Assembly (NCBI GenBank): GCA_900543035.1
Contig: UQPV01000026.1
Location: 1-36,828 of the forward strand
Reading direction: 5' to 3'
DNA length: 36,828 nucleotides
From: an uncultured Solobacterium sp.
Lineage (GTDB): Bacteria > Bacillota_I > Bacilli_A > Erysipelotrichales > Erysipelotrichaceae
The notes beneath the pieces were generated by a model that saw only the letters and a program-made list of their open reading frames with translations, ran no database searches and had not been told where the DNA came from. Made by a program: the position numbers and the translations under genes. Shown here one piece after another: positions 1 through 7,661 of the stretch (positions within the stretch are counted from its first letter, which is position 1; each line of letters begins with the position of its first letter).

Positions 1-54
1 GTTGGGCTTGCCCCTGCGAAGACAGCACGCTGCCAGGTCTTTATCGGAGATCAT
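1..54 (-). CDS. 5' end of an unidentified minus-strand gene (partial)
   Basis: On the minus strand an ATG at 54-52 opens 18 codons without a stop to the window edge (MISDKDLAACCLRRGKPN). It is preceded by AAAGGAG five bases upstream, a very good ribosome binding site. This would make the gene divergent from mnmA. The visible part is too short to identify a family. The same bases form a perfect 18-base palindrome (46-63) followed by Ts on the plus strand, so a terminator for an upstream plus-strand gene is the alternative reading. The good Shine-Dalgarno and open frame favour a gene start, but this is a moderate-to-weak call. Confidence 0.4.
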   Translation of the reverse strand, partial: MISDKDLAACCLRRGKPN

Positions 55-111
55 ATGATCTCCTTTTTCTTTTCCCGATCTTCCTTCCTCGCTTTTTTCT
101 TCCCTTTCGTG

Positions 112-117
112 TATAAT
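112..117 (+). promoter_or_regulatory. -10 box of the mnmA promoter
   Basis: A perfect TATAAT lies 29 bases upstream of the mnmA start at 146. No convincing -35 hexamer is seen 17 bases further up. The ATG at 116 that would give the longest open frame lies inside this hexamer, so it cannot be the start if this promoter is used. Confidence 0.5.
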
Positions 118-145
118 GGCTTCTGTTACGGAGAGGATGGATGAT

Positions 146-1303
146 ATGAACGTATTGCTTGGACTATCTGGAGGAGTAGATTCTGCCGTCGCTGCTTATG
201 TGCTGAAACAGCAGGGACATGAGGTCACCTGCGCTTTCATGCGGAACTGGGATTCGTTTGCCAATAATGACATCAAAGGCAATCCGACCATTCAGGATGA
301 TGTCTGTCCTCAGGAACAGGATTATGCGGACGCAAAGGCCGTGGCGGAGCGCCTTGGCCTGCCCTTGCTTCGCGTCGACTTCGTCAAGGAGTATTGGGAT
401 GATGTGTTTACGGTCTTTCTGGATGAATACCGCAAGGGGCGTACGCCGAATCCGGACATCCTCTGCAATAAGCAGATCAAGTTCAAGGCATTCTTCGATT
501 ATGCGAAAAGCCTTGGATTCGATACGGTCGCGACGGGACACTATGCCCGGGTCGAGCATCTCGAAGCGCGCAGCCGGCTGCTGCGCGGCGTGGATCAGAA
601 CAAGGATCAGACGTATTTTCTCTGTCAGATGGGGAAAGAGGCGCTTCGCCATACGCTGTTTCCGATCGGCGATCTCACCAAGCCGCAGGTGCGCGCGATC
701 GCAGAGGAGCTGAAGCTGGATTCTGTTTCCCGCAAAAAAGATTCCACGGGCATCTGCTTCATCGGCGAGCGGGATTTCCGCGCCTTCCTGCAGAATTATC
801 TGCCTGCCAAGGAGGGAGAGATCATCAACATTGCGGATGGCCGTCAGGTCGGGACACACTGCGGCGTGCTGTACTATACGATAGGACAGCGCAAGGGGCT
901 CGGCATCGGCGGAGACATGGGACCCTGGTTCGTCATCGGCAAGGATGTCGCGCAGAACATTCTCTATGTCTGCAATCAGGATGAGCGAACATGGCTGTAT
1001 TCGGACAGCTGCATCGTCAGCAATGTCAACTGGTTCGGCGCGCAGCTTCCCCATGAGAAGATGCATTGTACGGCGAAGTTCCGCTACCGCCAGAAGGATA
1101 ATGCCGTCACGCTGCGCTTCATGGACGAGCATACGGCATTCGTCACTTATCCGCAGACGGTCGCTTCGGTGACTTGCGGTCAGGAGGCGGTATTCTACGA
1201 CGGCGAGGAATGCCTGGGCGGCGGCGTCATCGAGAACGTGTACCGGGAAGGGGAGGATCTCAACGAGAAGATCCTGCGCACGGCCGCAGCGCTCAGGAAG
1301 TGA
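146..1303 (+). CDS. mnmA: tRNA-specific 2-thiouridylase MnmA
   Basis: MnmA adenylates and then thiolates U34 of tRNA Lys, Glu and Gln in the cytoplasm, using sulfur relayed from a cysteine desulfurase. The 385-residue product begins MNVLLGLSGGVDS, with the PP-loop ATP-pyrophosphatase motif SGGVDS at residues 8-13. The catalytic Cys107 lies in NPDILCN and the second active-site Cys204 in TGICFIGERDF. Length is normal for the family. Start choice: ATG 146 has GAGAGG nine bases upstream, ATG 137 has no usable spacing, and ATG 116 lies within the -10 box. recD2 begins only five bases after the stop, so the two are probably cotranscribed, as near-neighbours in other Bacillota. The identification is secure; the exact start is an inference from the binding site. 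Confidence 0.97.
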   Translation: MNVLLGLSGGVDSAVAAYVLKQQGHEVTCAFMRNWDSFANNDIKGNPTIQDDVCPQEQDYADAKAVAERLGLPLLRVDFVKEYWDDVFTVFLDEYRKGRTPNPDILCNKQIKFKAFFDYAKSLGFDTVATGHYARVEHLEARSRLLRGVDQNKDQTYFLCQMGKEALRHTLFPIGDLTKPQVRAIAEELKLDSVSRKKDSTGICFIGERDFRAFLQNYLPAKEGEIINIADGRQVGTHCGVLYYTIGQRKGLGIGGDMGPWFVIGKDVAQNILYVCNQDERTWLYSDSCIVSNVNWFGAQLPHEKMHCTAKFRYRQKDNAVTLRFMDEHTAFVTYPQTVASVTCGQEAVFYDGEECLGGGVIENVYREGEDLNEKILRTAAALRK

Positions 1304-1308
1304 AGGAT

Positions 1309-3483
1309 ATGACGAGCAAGGTGGAGCTGCAGGCCAAATGCCGTTACATCATCTTCCGCAATGAGTCCAATCATTACACCGTGGCTCGTTTTCAACAAAG
1401 CGATGCGAAGGGCGAACAGTTCATCGCCACCGGATGCATGGCTCATCTGGAGAGCGATGTCAGCTATCGGCTGTCCGGGGAATATGTTCAGCACCCGCGC
1501 TATGGCATCCAGTTTCAGGTCAGCGAGTGCAGCCGGATCATGCCGGATGATCGGGAGGCGCTGATCCGCTTTTTCAGCGGCAGTCATTTTCATGGCATCG
1601 GTCCGGCCATGGCGGCGAAGCTGGTCGATACGCTGGGCAAGGATCTGAGCGCGAAGATCAGGGAAGACGCGTCCTGTCTGGATCTGGTCGAGGGGATGAA
1701 TGAGCGCAAGAAACAGGCGGTCCTCGACGGCTTGCGGGCCAGCGGCGCCTTTGATGAATCATATGCGTTTCTGCTGGCCAACGGGCTGAGCACCAGACAG
1801 ATCAGCGTACTGGAGGAGCATTATGGCGATGCGTTTGCCGATGTGCTCGAGGAGGATCCTTACCGTCCGTTCTTTGAGATCGAGGGGTTCGGATTCCGCA
1901 GCTGCGAGCGGCTGGCCGAGCATTATCATCTCGACCCTGATGATGCGCGCCGTCAGCGCGCGCTGGTCTATGATACCCTGATCCAGTACTGCTTCCGCAG
2001 CGGATCGACCTTTCTGCGCATGGAACAGCTGCAGGCGCAGATCATGCAGCGCTATGGCTTTGCGCCGGATGAGGCGCTGCAGACGCTGATCGAAAAAGGC
2101 GTGCTCGTCGAAGAAGAGGGACGGCTGTATGATCACAGGCAGCATGCGGCGGAATGCGTGATCGCCGCAAGGCTGAATCATCCAGAGCCGCCTGCCGCAG
2201 AGCCAGAGGATCTGGCCGAAGCGATCAAGCACGTGGAAGAAACGCTCAATATCACCTATGATGAAAGCCAGAAAGCGGCGATCCGAGGCTTTTTCAATCA
2301 TTCCTTCATGATCTTGAACGGCGGACCGGGAACGGGAAAGACGACGGTGATCCACGGCATCCTGCTGCTGGATCAGAAGCTGTATCCCGATGATGAGGTG
2401 ACGCTGGCCGCACCGACCGGACGTGCGGCCAAACGGCTCAGCGAACTGAGCGGACGAGAGGCTTCGACGCTGCATTCGCTGCTGAAATGGGATCTGGAGA
2501 CCAATACGTTTCTGAAGGATGAAAAGGACCCGTTGTCGAGCGATGTCGTGATCGTCGATGAGTTTTCGATGGTCGACTCATTGTTGTTCGCCGCGCTGCT
2601 CAAGGCGCTCCGCCCGCAGACCAAGCTGCTGCTGATCGGGGATCAGGATCAGCTGCCCAGCGTATCCAGCGGCAAGGTCCTGCAGGATCTCATCGAGAGC
2701 GGACGCTTTCCGCTTTACTGCCTGGATACGATCTATCGTCAGTCTCAGGGCAGCGGCATCGCGACGCTGGCGGCGGCCATGCGAAACGGCAGCCCGCTGA
2801 CATTTGAGCAGGATGTGCGCTTCATCGAATGCAGCGCGCAGCAAGTGCGCCAGGCGGTGATCCAGGTCGTGGAGAACGCGCTGGCGGCCGGATATGCGGC
2901 GAAGGATGTGCAGGTGCTCTCTCCGCGCTATCAGGGCGCAGGCGGCATCGACGTGCTCAATCAGGCGTTGCAGGAGATCATCAATCCCCCCGATGCCTTC
3001 AAGCATGAGCTGAAGGTCGGATACCGGCTGTTTCGCGAAGGTGATAAGGTGCTGCAGCTGCGCAACATGCGCGAAGACGCAGTATACAACGGCGATATCG
3101 GAGAGATCATCGAGATCGTTCCGCCTCAGGAGGCGGTTGGCGGAAATGCGCAGATCATCGTTTCCTTCGATGATCAGATCGTGGAGTACGAACAGGACGC
3201 GCTTTCCTATCTGACCCATGCATACTGCATGTCCGTGCATAAGTCGCAGGGCAATGAATATCCGGTCGTGGTCATGGTCGTCCTGCCTCAGCATCGCTTC
3301 ATGCTTGACCGCCGGCTGCTCTACACCGGGATCACCAGGGCGCGCCGCGCGCTGATCTTGCTGGGCGATCCCGCGTTGTTTTCGGCCGCGCTGGCGCAGG
3401 AGGAACGGGAAGTGCGCGATACGACGCTTCAGCAGCGTCTGGCCCGCCAGTATGTTCCCTTGATGATGGAAAATGATGAATAG
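1309..3483 (+). CDS. recD2: RecD2-type (YrrC) DNA helicase
   Basis: This is a superfamily 1B 5'-to-3' DNA helicase acting in recombination, mismatch repair and replication-fork maintenance without RecBC partners. The product is 724 residues. An N-terminal OB-like and helix-hairpin-helix region (about 1-330) is followed by the RecD-type motor: Walker A NGGPGTGKTT with Lys344, Walker B VIVDEFSM with Asp417-Glu418, and a C-terminal UvrD-like motif around CMSVHKSQGNEYP. The long N-terminal region without RecB/RecC contacts marks RecD2. Start: ATG 1309, with AGGAAG eight bases upstream overlapping the mnmA end; the longer frame from 1174 would lie mostly inside mnmA and has no support. Cotranscribed with mnmA. 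Confidence 0.95.
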   Translation: MTSKVELQAKCRYIIFRNESNHYTVARFQQSDAKGEQFIATGCMAHLESDVSYRLSGEYVQHPRYGIQFQVSECSRIMPDDREALIRFFSGSHFHGIGPAMAAKLVDTLGKDLSAKIREDASCLDLVEGMNERKKQAVLDGLRASGAFDESYAFLLANGLSTRQISVLEEHYGDAFADVLEEDPYRPFFEIEGFGFRSCERLAEHYHLDPDDARRQRALVYDTLIQYCFRSGSTFLRMEQLQAQIMQRYGFAPDEALQTLIEKGVLVEEEGRLYDHRQHAAECVIAARLNHPEPPAAEPEDLAEAIKHVEETLNITYDESQKAAIRGFFNHSFMILNGGPGTGKTTVIHGILLLDQKLYPDDEVTLAAPTGRAAKRLSELSGREASTLHSLLKWDLETNTFLKDEKDPLSSDVVIVDEFSMVDSLLFAALLKALRPQTKLLLIGDQDQLPSVSSGKVLQDLIESGRFPLYCLDTIYRQSQGSGIATLAAAMRNGSPLTFEQDVRFIECSAQQVRQAVIQVVENALAAGYAAKDVQVLSPRYQGAGGIDVLNQALQEIINPPDAFKHELKVGYRLFREGDKVLQLRNMREDAVYNGDIGEIIEIVPPQEAVGGNAQIIVSFDDQIVEYEQDALSYLTHAYCMSVHKSQGNEYPVVVMVVLPQHRFMLDRRLLYTGITRARRALILLGDPALFSAALAQEEREVRDTTLQQRLARQYVPLMMENDE

Positions 3484-3518
3484 CTTCTCGCTTCGCTTCG
3501 CATACTAGGAGCGAGGAG
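3484..3518 (+). promoter_or_regulatory. Possible stem covering the ribosome binding site of the next gene
   Basis: CTTCTCGCT (3484-3492) can pair over nine positions, one of them a T-G wobble, with AGCGAGGAG (3510-3518). The 3' arm contains the Shine-Dalgarno AGGAG of the small gene at 3527. The loop is 17 bases. No T run follows, so it is not an intrinsic terminator. It could lower or condition translation of the small gene, or be chance. Confidence 0.3.
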
Positions 3519-3526
3519 TTGATGAA

Positions 3527-3700
3527 ATGAGCAAATGTGTTCTGATGCTCGGCGTCGGGCTGATCATGGGCGCTTACCTGGGGTATGCCAATGAGGAAGA
3601 AATCGATGAGATGGCTCACCTCATGCACAAGAACCAGAAAAAGATGTCCCGCAAGGCGCATCGCGCCTACCGCACGATTTGTTCCTGCATGGATCACTGA
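3527..3700 (+). CDS. Small single-span membrane protein, 57 residues
   Basis: The product begins MSKCVLMLGVGLIMGAYLGY and has one hydrophobic, glycine-rich segment (residues 4-21), then a short acidic stretch (NEEEIDEM) and a basic, Met/His/Lys-rich tail ending CSCMDH. AGGAG lies eight bases before the ATG, and a strong terminator follows, so it is probably translated. It starts 43 bases after recD2 and so probably belongs to that operon. Bacillus also carries tiny genes between yrrC and alaS, which hints at a positional counterpart, but I recognise no family. The Gly-rich anchor followed by a charged tail resembles short YtxH-like proteins only in general character. Function unknown. Confidence 0.75.
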   Translation: MSKCVLMLGVGLIMGAYLGYANEEEIDEMAHLMHKNQKKMSRKAHRAYRTICSCMDH

Positions 3701-3705
3701 TGTGC

Positions 3706-3742
3706 GAAAAGCCGGCTGAAGAAAGCGTTCTGCCGGCTTTTC
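3706..3742 (+). terminator. Intrinsic terminator after the small membrane protein gene
   Basis: GAAAAGCCGGC (3706-3716) pairs with GCCGGCTTTTC (3732-3742). It closes the mnmA-recD2-small gene unit just ahead of the alaS promoter. Confidence 0.85.
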
Positions 3743-3746
3743 CATG

Positions 3747-3775
3747 TTGATTCCTGTGCCGGGTTGTGCTAAAAT
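3747..3775 (+). promoter_or_regulatory. alaS promoter (sigma-A type)
   Basis: TTGATT (3747-3752), a 17-base spacer and TAAAAT (3770-3775), preceded by TGC as an extended -10. Transcription should start near 3782, at the head of the T-box leader. Confidence 0.85.
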
Positions 3776-3781
3776 AGTGCC

Positions 3782-3990
3782 GTTGATAAATGACGTTGAA
3801 GAAGAAAAGTACCTCTGATCGTTCAGCGCAGAGAGGAAGCGGCTGGTGCAAGCTTTCGTGAAGGTAAGAGGGAAAGCTGCTTTGGAGTCAGACGCTTGTC
3901 AGCGGGATAACGGCACAGAGGGCATCGCAAGATGAACTAGGATGGTACCGCGTAGTGTTTTACGTTCCTGGAGAGGGGACGTTTTTTTAT
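3782..3990 (+). promoter_or_regulatory. T-box leader of alaS (tRNA-Ala sensing)
   Basis: The T-box core AACTAGGATGGTACCGCG lies at 3935-3952. It varies from the usual AGGGTGG but keeps TGGT (3943-3946), which pairs with the ACCA end of tRNA-Ala. The terminator stem is ACGTTCC (3962-3968) with GGGGACGT (3975-3982), running into seven Ts. Stem I has the AGAGAGG / GGCTGGTGCAAGC pattern around 3831-3854. The specifier region reads GCTGCT (3876-3881) before TTGGAG. The first GCT, followed by a purine, is the better specifier because it falls in the register discussed for the hisS leader. Uncharged tRNA-Ala should favour the antiterminator and so raise alaS expression. Confidence 0.92.
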
Positions 3991-4008
3991 TGTCAGGAGG
4001 AATGAAGC

Positions 4009-6645
4009 ATGAAACAGTTGACCGGCAATCAGGTAAGGCAGATGTTCCTGGAGTATTTCCGTGAACACGGCCACATGATCGAACCAGGCGCATCTCTCGT
4101 TCCGCACAATGATCCGACTCTGCTTTGGATCAATGCGGGCGTCGCTGCACTGAAAAAGTATTTTGACGGCACGGAGAAGCCGAAATGCAACCGCATCGCC
4201 AACGCGCAGAAGTCCATTCGGACCAACGATATCGAGAATGTGGGAAGGACAGCGCGCCACCACACGTTCTTTGAGATGCTGGGGAATTTTTCCATCGGCG
4301 ATTATTTCAAGAAGGAAGCCATTCATTTTGCATGGGAGTTCCTGACGGACCCCAAATGGATCGGCTTTGACAAGGAAAAGCTGTATATCTCGGTATATAC
4401 CGATGACGATGAAGCTTACCGCATCTGGACGCAGGAATGCGGGGTAAGCCCTGCGCATATCCTGCGCACGGATGACAATTTCTGGGAGATCGGCGAAGGC
4501 CCGGGCGGACCGGACTCAGAGATCTTCTATGACCGCGGAGAGGCCTATGATCCAGATGGGCTGGGCGAGCGGCTGTTCTTTGAGGAGATGGAGAATGACC
4601 GCTACATCGAAGTCTGGAACATCGTCTTCTCACAGTATGACTGCAAGCCGGAGCTGCCGCGGAAGGCGTACAAAGAGCTGCCGCAAAAAAACATCGATAC
4701 CGGCATGGGCCTGGAGCGTCTCGTATCGCTGATCCAGGGCGGCGAGACCAATTTTGACACTGATCTGTTCCTGCCGATCATCCGCGCGACCGAGAAGATC
4801 GCGAAATACCCGTATGAAGGGGAGCACAAGATGGCGTATCGCGTCATTGCGGACCACATCCGCACCGTCACCTTTGCCCTCAGCGACGGCGCCAGCTTCT
4901 CTAACAGCGGACGCGGATATGTGCTGCGCCGCGTATTGCGCCGCGCCGTGCGCTATGGCATCAAGCTGGGCATCGAAGGTGCGTTCATGTACCGACTGAT
5001 CCAGGTGGTCGCAGATGAGATGAGCGATTTCTATCCTTACCTGCAGGACAAGGTGAAATTTAATGAAAAGCTGGTCAAACAGGAAGAAGAGACTTTTCAT
5101 CAGACGCTGGCCAATGGCGAACGCCTGCTCAATGAGGAGATCGCTCACGCGCAGGACGGCGTGCTCAGCGGCAAGGTCGTCTTCCGTCTGTATGACACAT
5201 ATGGCTTCCCGCTCGAGCTGACTGCAGAGATCGCCGGCGAGCATGGCCTCAGCGTCAATCAGGAAGAGTTTGATGAAGAGATGAGGCTGCAGAAGGAACG
5301 TGCCCGCGCCGCCCGCGGGGAATTGAATTCCATGGGCAGCCAGGCCGCGGATCTAATGAACTTTGAACAGCCTTCTTCATTCGTCGGTTATGATCAGCTC
5401 AGCTGTGAAGGCGAGGTGATCGCGCTGTTCAAAGACGGCGTGAAATGCGATGAGATCACAGATGAGGGAAGCGTCATCTTCGATACGACCTGCTTCTATG
5501 CGGAAAGCGGCGGTCAGATCGGCGACTGCGGCGTCATCCGCAGCGACGGCGCTGAAGCGGAAGTGAAGGATGTCCACAAGGCGCCGCATGGACAGCCGCT
5601 GCATCATGTGGTGGTGAAGCAGGGCAAGCTGCGGACAGGCGATCGGCTCACGCTCTGCGTGGATGCGCACAAACGCGCGCAGACGACGGCCAACCACTCT
5701 TGCACGCACTTACTGCAGAGCGCGCTGAAAGCGGTCGTCGGCACGCATATCGCTCAGGCCGGATCATATAACTGCCCGGAATATCTGCGCTTTGACTTTA
5801 CGCACTTTGAGAAGATCAGCGAACAGCAGCTGATGCAGATCGAGGCGCTGGTCAACCGTTACATCACGCAGGGATATCCGGTCATCAAGGAAGAGCTGCC
5901 GATCGAAGAGGCGAAGAAGCGCAATGCGACCGCGCTGTTCGATGAGAAATACGGCGACATCGTGCGTGTCGTCACGATGGGCGATGTCTCCTGTGAGTTT
6001 TGCGGCGGCTGCCATGTGAACAATACCAGCCAGATCGGTCTGTGCAAGATCATCTCCGAGGAAAGCGTCGGTTCCGGCGTGCGCCGCATCACGGCCAAGA
6101 CCGGATATGCGGCATATGAGGAGTTTGCGGCCAATCAGCAGACCCTGCTCAACATCGCGCATACGCTGAAGCTCAAGGGGATCGCTCAGGTGGAGAGCAA
6201 GGTCACACAGCTCAGCGAGGAGCTGTCTTCCCTCAATAAGGAATATGCCCGTGCCAATGAGCAGATCTTCGCGCTGAAGGCGCGCGATCTGGTCCATCAG
6301 CTGCGCGCGATGGGCGATCTGGACGTGCTCATCGAACGGATGGATGGCATGGACGCGAAAGCGATGAAGGATGTGGCATCCAACATCAAGGGCCAAAAGG
6401 AAAATGCGGTCGTCTTCCTGGCCTCTGTCGCCGGGGACAAGGTCGTCTTCGTGGCCGGCGCTGGAAAGGCAGCCGTGCAGCGCGGCGTGCGCTGCGGCGA
6501 CCTGGTCAAGGCAGCTGCGGAAGTATGCGGCGGCAAGGGCGGCGGCAAGCCTGATCTGGCACAGGCCGGAGGAAAAGACGTCGCCAGCCTGAACGACGCG
6601 ATGAAGACCGTCGAAAATAAGCTGGCTGAACTACTTTCAATTTGA
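4009..6645 (+). CDS. alaS: Alanine-tRNA ligase AlaRS
   Basis: AlaRS charges tRNA-Ala and hydrolyses mischarged Ser/Gly-tRNA-Ala. The 878-residue length is normal. In order: class II catalytic core from MKQLTGNQVRQMFLEYF; tRNA-recognition region; editing domain with the zinc-binding HxxxH (His563, His567) and CxxxH (Cys665, His669) pairs; and a C-terminal coiled coil plus DHHA1-type glycine-rich domain (CGGKGGGKPDLAQAGG). CAGGAGG eight bases before ATG 4009 sets the start. It is controlled by the upstream T-box. ireB follows 48 bases later with its own possible promoter, the classic Bacillota order. Confidence 0.98.
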   Translation: MKQLTGNQVRQMFLEYFREHGHMIEPGASLVPHNDPTLLWINAGVAALKKYFDGTEKPKCNRIANAQKSIRTNDIENVGRTARHHTFFEMLGNFSIGDYFKKEAIHFAWEFLTDPKWIGFDKEKLYISVYTDDDEAYRIWTQECGVSPAHILRTDDNFWEIGEGPGGPDSEIFYDRGEAYDPDGLGERLFFEEMENDRYIEVWNIVFSQYDCKPELPRKAYKELPQKNIDTGMGLERLVSLIQGGETNFDTDLFLPIIRATEKIAKYPYEGEHKMAYRVIADHIRTVTFALSDGASFSNSGRGYVLRRVLRRAVRYGIKLGIEGAFMYRLIQVVADEMSDFYPYLQDKVKFNEKLVKQEEETFHQTLANGERLLNEEIAHAQDGVLSGKVVFRLYDTYGFPLELTAEIAGEHGLSVNQEEFDEEMRLQKERARAARGELNSMGSQAADLMNFEQPSSFVGYDQLSCEGEVIALFKDGVKCDEITDEGSVIFDTTCFYAESGGQIGDCGVIRSDGAEAEVKDVHKAPHGQPLHHVVVKQGKLRTGDRLTLCVDAHKRAQTTANHSCTHLLQSALKAVVGTHIAQAGSYNCPEYLRFDFTHFEKISEQQLMQIEALVNRYITQGYPVIKEELPIEEAKKRNATALFDEKYGDIVRVVTMGDVSCEFCGGCHVNNTSQIGLCKIISEESVGSGVRRITAKTGYAAYEEFAANQQTLLNIAHTLKLKGIAQVESKVTQLSEELSSLNKEYARANEQIFALKARDLVHQLRAMGDLDVLIERMDGMDAKAMKDVASNIKGQKENAVVFLASVAGDKVVFVAGAGKAAVQRGVRCGDLVKAAAEVCGGKGGGKPDLAQAGGKDVASLNDAMKTVENKLAELLSI

Positions 6646-6663
6646 TGTGATTTAAGGTAAAAT
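6635..6663 (+). promoter_or_regulatory. Possible promoter for ireB-ruvX
   Basis: TTTCAA (6635-6640), 17 bases, TAAAAT (6658-6663). The -35 is poor and overlaps the end of alaS. There is no terminator after alaS, so read-through from the T-box unit is also likely. Confidence 0.45.
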
Positions 6664-6693
6664 AGCTTCGTAGGCAGAACAGGAGGTAATACG

Positions 6694-6951
6694 ATGAAAG
6701 ATATTACTGAAACGATGTCCTTTCGCTCAGAGGACCTTCGGCGCGATACCATCAAGCATGTGCTGCGTCTGGTGCAGGAGGCGCTGGAGGAAAGAGGGTA
6801 TAATTCGGTCAATCAGCTCGCCGGATATCTGATCTCTAATGACCCGGCATATATCTCTTCACACAAGAATGCCCGCACGATCATTCAGAGCGTGGAACGC
6901 TATGAGATCATCGAGGAGCTTGTGAGAGCCTATCTGGAAGACAATGAATAG
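6694..6951 (+). CDS. ireB: IreB / YrzL family regulatory phosphoprotein (UPF0297)
   Basis: 85 residues starting MKDITETMSFRSEDLRRDTI and containing YNSVNQLAGYLISNDPAYI and SSHKNARTIIQ, the recognisable core of the family. In Enterococcus the protein is a substrate of the PASTA kinase IreK, is phosphorylated on N-terminal threonines and affects cephalosporin resistance. Here Thr5 and Thr7 are the obvious counterparts. AGGAGG lies seven bases before the ATG. It overlaps ruvX by eight bases, in the conserved alaS-ireB-ruvX-yrzB block. The gene name follows the family; the role in this organism is inferred. Confidence 0.93.
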   Translation: MKDITETMSFRSEDLRRDTIKHVLRLVQEALEERGYNSVNQLAGYLISNDPAYISSHKNARTIIQSVERYEIIEELVRAYLEDNE

Positions 6952-7366
6952 AACGCTTGGATTTGATCTGGGCAGCAAGACGCTTGGCGTAAGCGTGAGC
7001 GATCCGCTGGGCATGATCGCCCGCGCCCTCACGACGCTGCGCTTTGACAGCGATGATTACGACAGCGCGCTGGCTCAGGCGCAAGCGCTGATCAGGGAGC
7101 AGCATGCCGATAAGGTCGTCCTCGGCCTTCCCCGCCACATGAACGGGGACATCGGCGTGCGCGGAGAGATCTCCATCGCGTTCAAGGAAAAGCTGGAGAG
7201 CTCCGGCGTCGAGGTCGTCTTATGGGATGAGCGGCTGACGACGGTCGCCGCAAACCGGATCCTGCTGCAGGGAGATGTATCCAGAAAGAAGCGCAAGAAA
7301 GTGATTGACCAGATGGCTGCTGTTCAGATACTGCAGAGCTATTTGGATTATTCAAACAGGGGCTGA
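6944..7366 (+). CDS. ruvX: RuvX / YqgF family nuclease-fold protein
   Basis: 140 residues with the RNase H-like N-terminus MNRTLGFDLGSKTLGVSVSD, whose first Asp is a metal ligand, then VVLGLPRHMNGDIG and the C-terminal WDERLTTVAANR and KKRKKVIDQMAAVQIL. Family members are linked to 16S rRNA 5'-end processing and to Holliday junction resolution; which applies here cannot be read from sequence. The start overlaps the ireB end by eight bases, so translation is probably coupled. Usual family length. Confidence 0.95.
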   Translation: MNRTLGFDLGSKTLGVSVSDPLGMIARALTTLRFDSDDYDSALAQAQALIREQHADKVVLGLPRHMNGDIGVRGEISIAFKEKLESSGVEVVLWDERLTTVAANRILLQGDVSRKKRKKVIDQMAAVQILQSYLDYSNRG

Positions 7367-7377
7367 TCAGCCCCTTT
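7359..7377 (+). terminator. Palindrome spanning the ruvX stop codon, weak terminator
   Basis: GGGGCTGATCAGCCCC (7359-7374) is a perfect 16-base palindrome that contains the ruvX TGA, but only three Ts follow. It may cause partial termination or protect the upstream message end; the next gene follows within 30 bases. Confidence 0.4.
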
Positions 7378-7400
7378 GTGATGAATTAGGAGGAATGATT

Positions 7401-7661
7401 ATGCTGGATTCAAACAGTCTTTACGTTGTCGACGAAAACGGAAACGAAAAGCGGATGACCATCCTCTTCACGTTTGAGAATGAACAGTTCGGACGCCAGT
7501 ATGTGGTGTTCGAGGATCCCCAAGACGACAGCGGGGAAGTCTTTGCATCTGCGTTTGACGATGAGGGCAACCTTCTGCCGATGGAGAGCGATGAAGAGTG
7601 GGCAATGGTCGAGGAAGTGATCGGCGCATTTGCGGAAGATGAAGATGAAGCGCAAGATTAA
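7401..7661 (+). CDS. yrzB: DUF1292 (YrzB-like) small acidic protein
   Basis: 86 residues, MLDSNSLYVVDENGNEKRMTILFTFENEQFGRQYVVFED, strongly acidic, ending in a DE-rich tail. The E-x-x-M-x-I-L-F-T-F-E pattern and place after ruvX identify the DUF1292/YrzB family, whose function is not established. ATG 7401 is chosen because GGAGG (7389-7393) is seven bases away; the in-frame ATG at 7395 is too close to it. Its end overlaps the mltG start by 17 bases. Confidence 0.9.
   Translation: MLDSNSLYVVDENGNEKRMTILFTFENEQFGRQYVVFEDPQDDSGEVFASAFDDEGNLLPMESDEEWAMVEEVIGAFAEDEDEAQD

Noticed and set aside
116..145. Upstream ATG start for mnmA
   Set aside because: The ATG lies inside the TATAAT of the promoter, so it would not be in the transcript.
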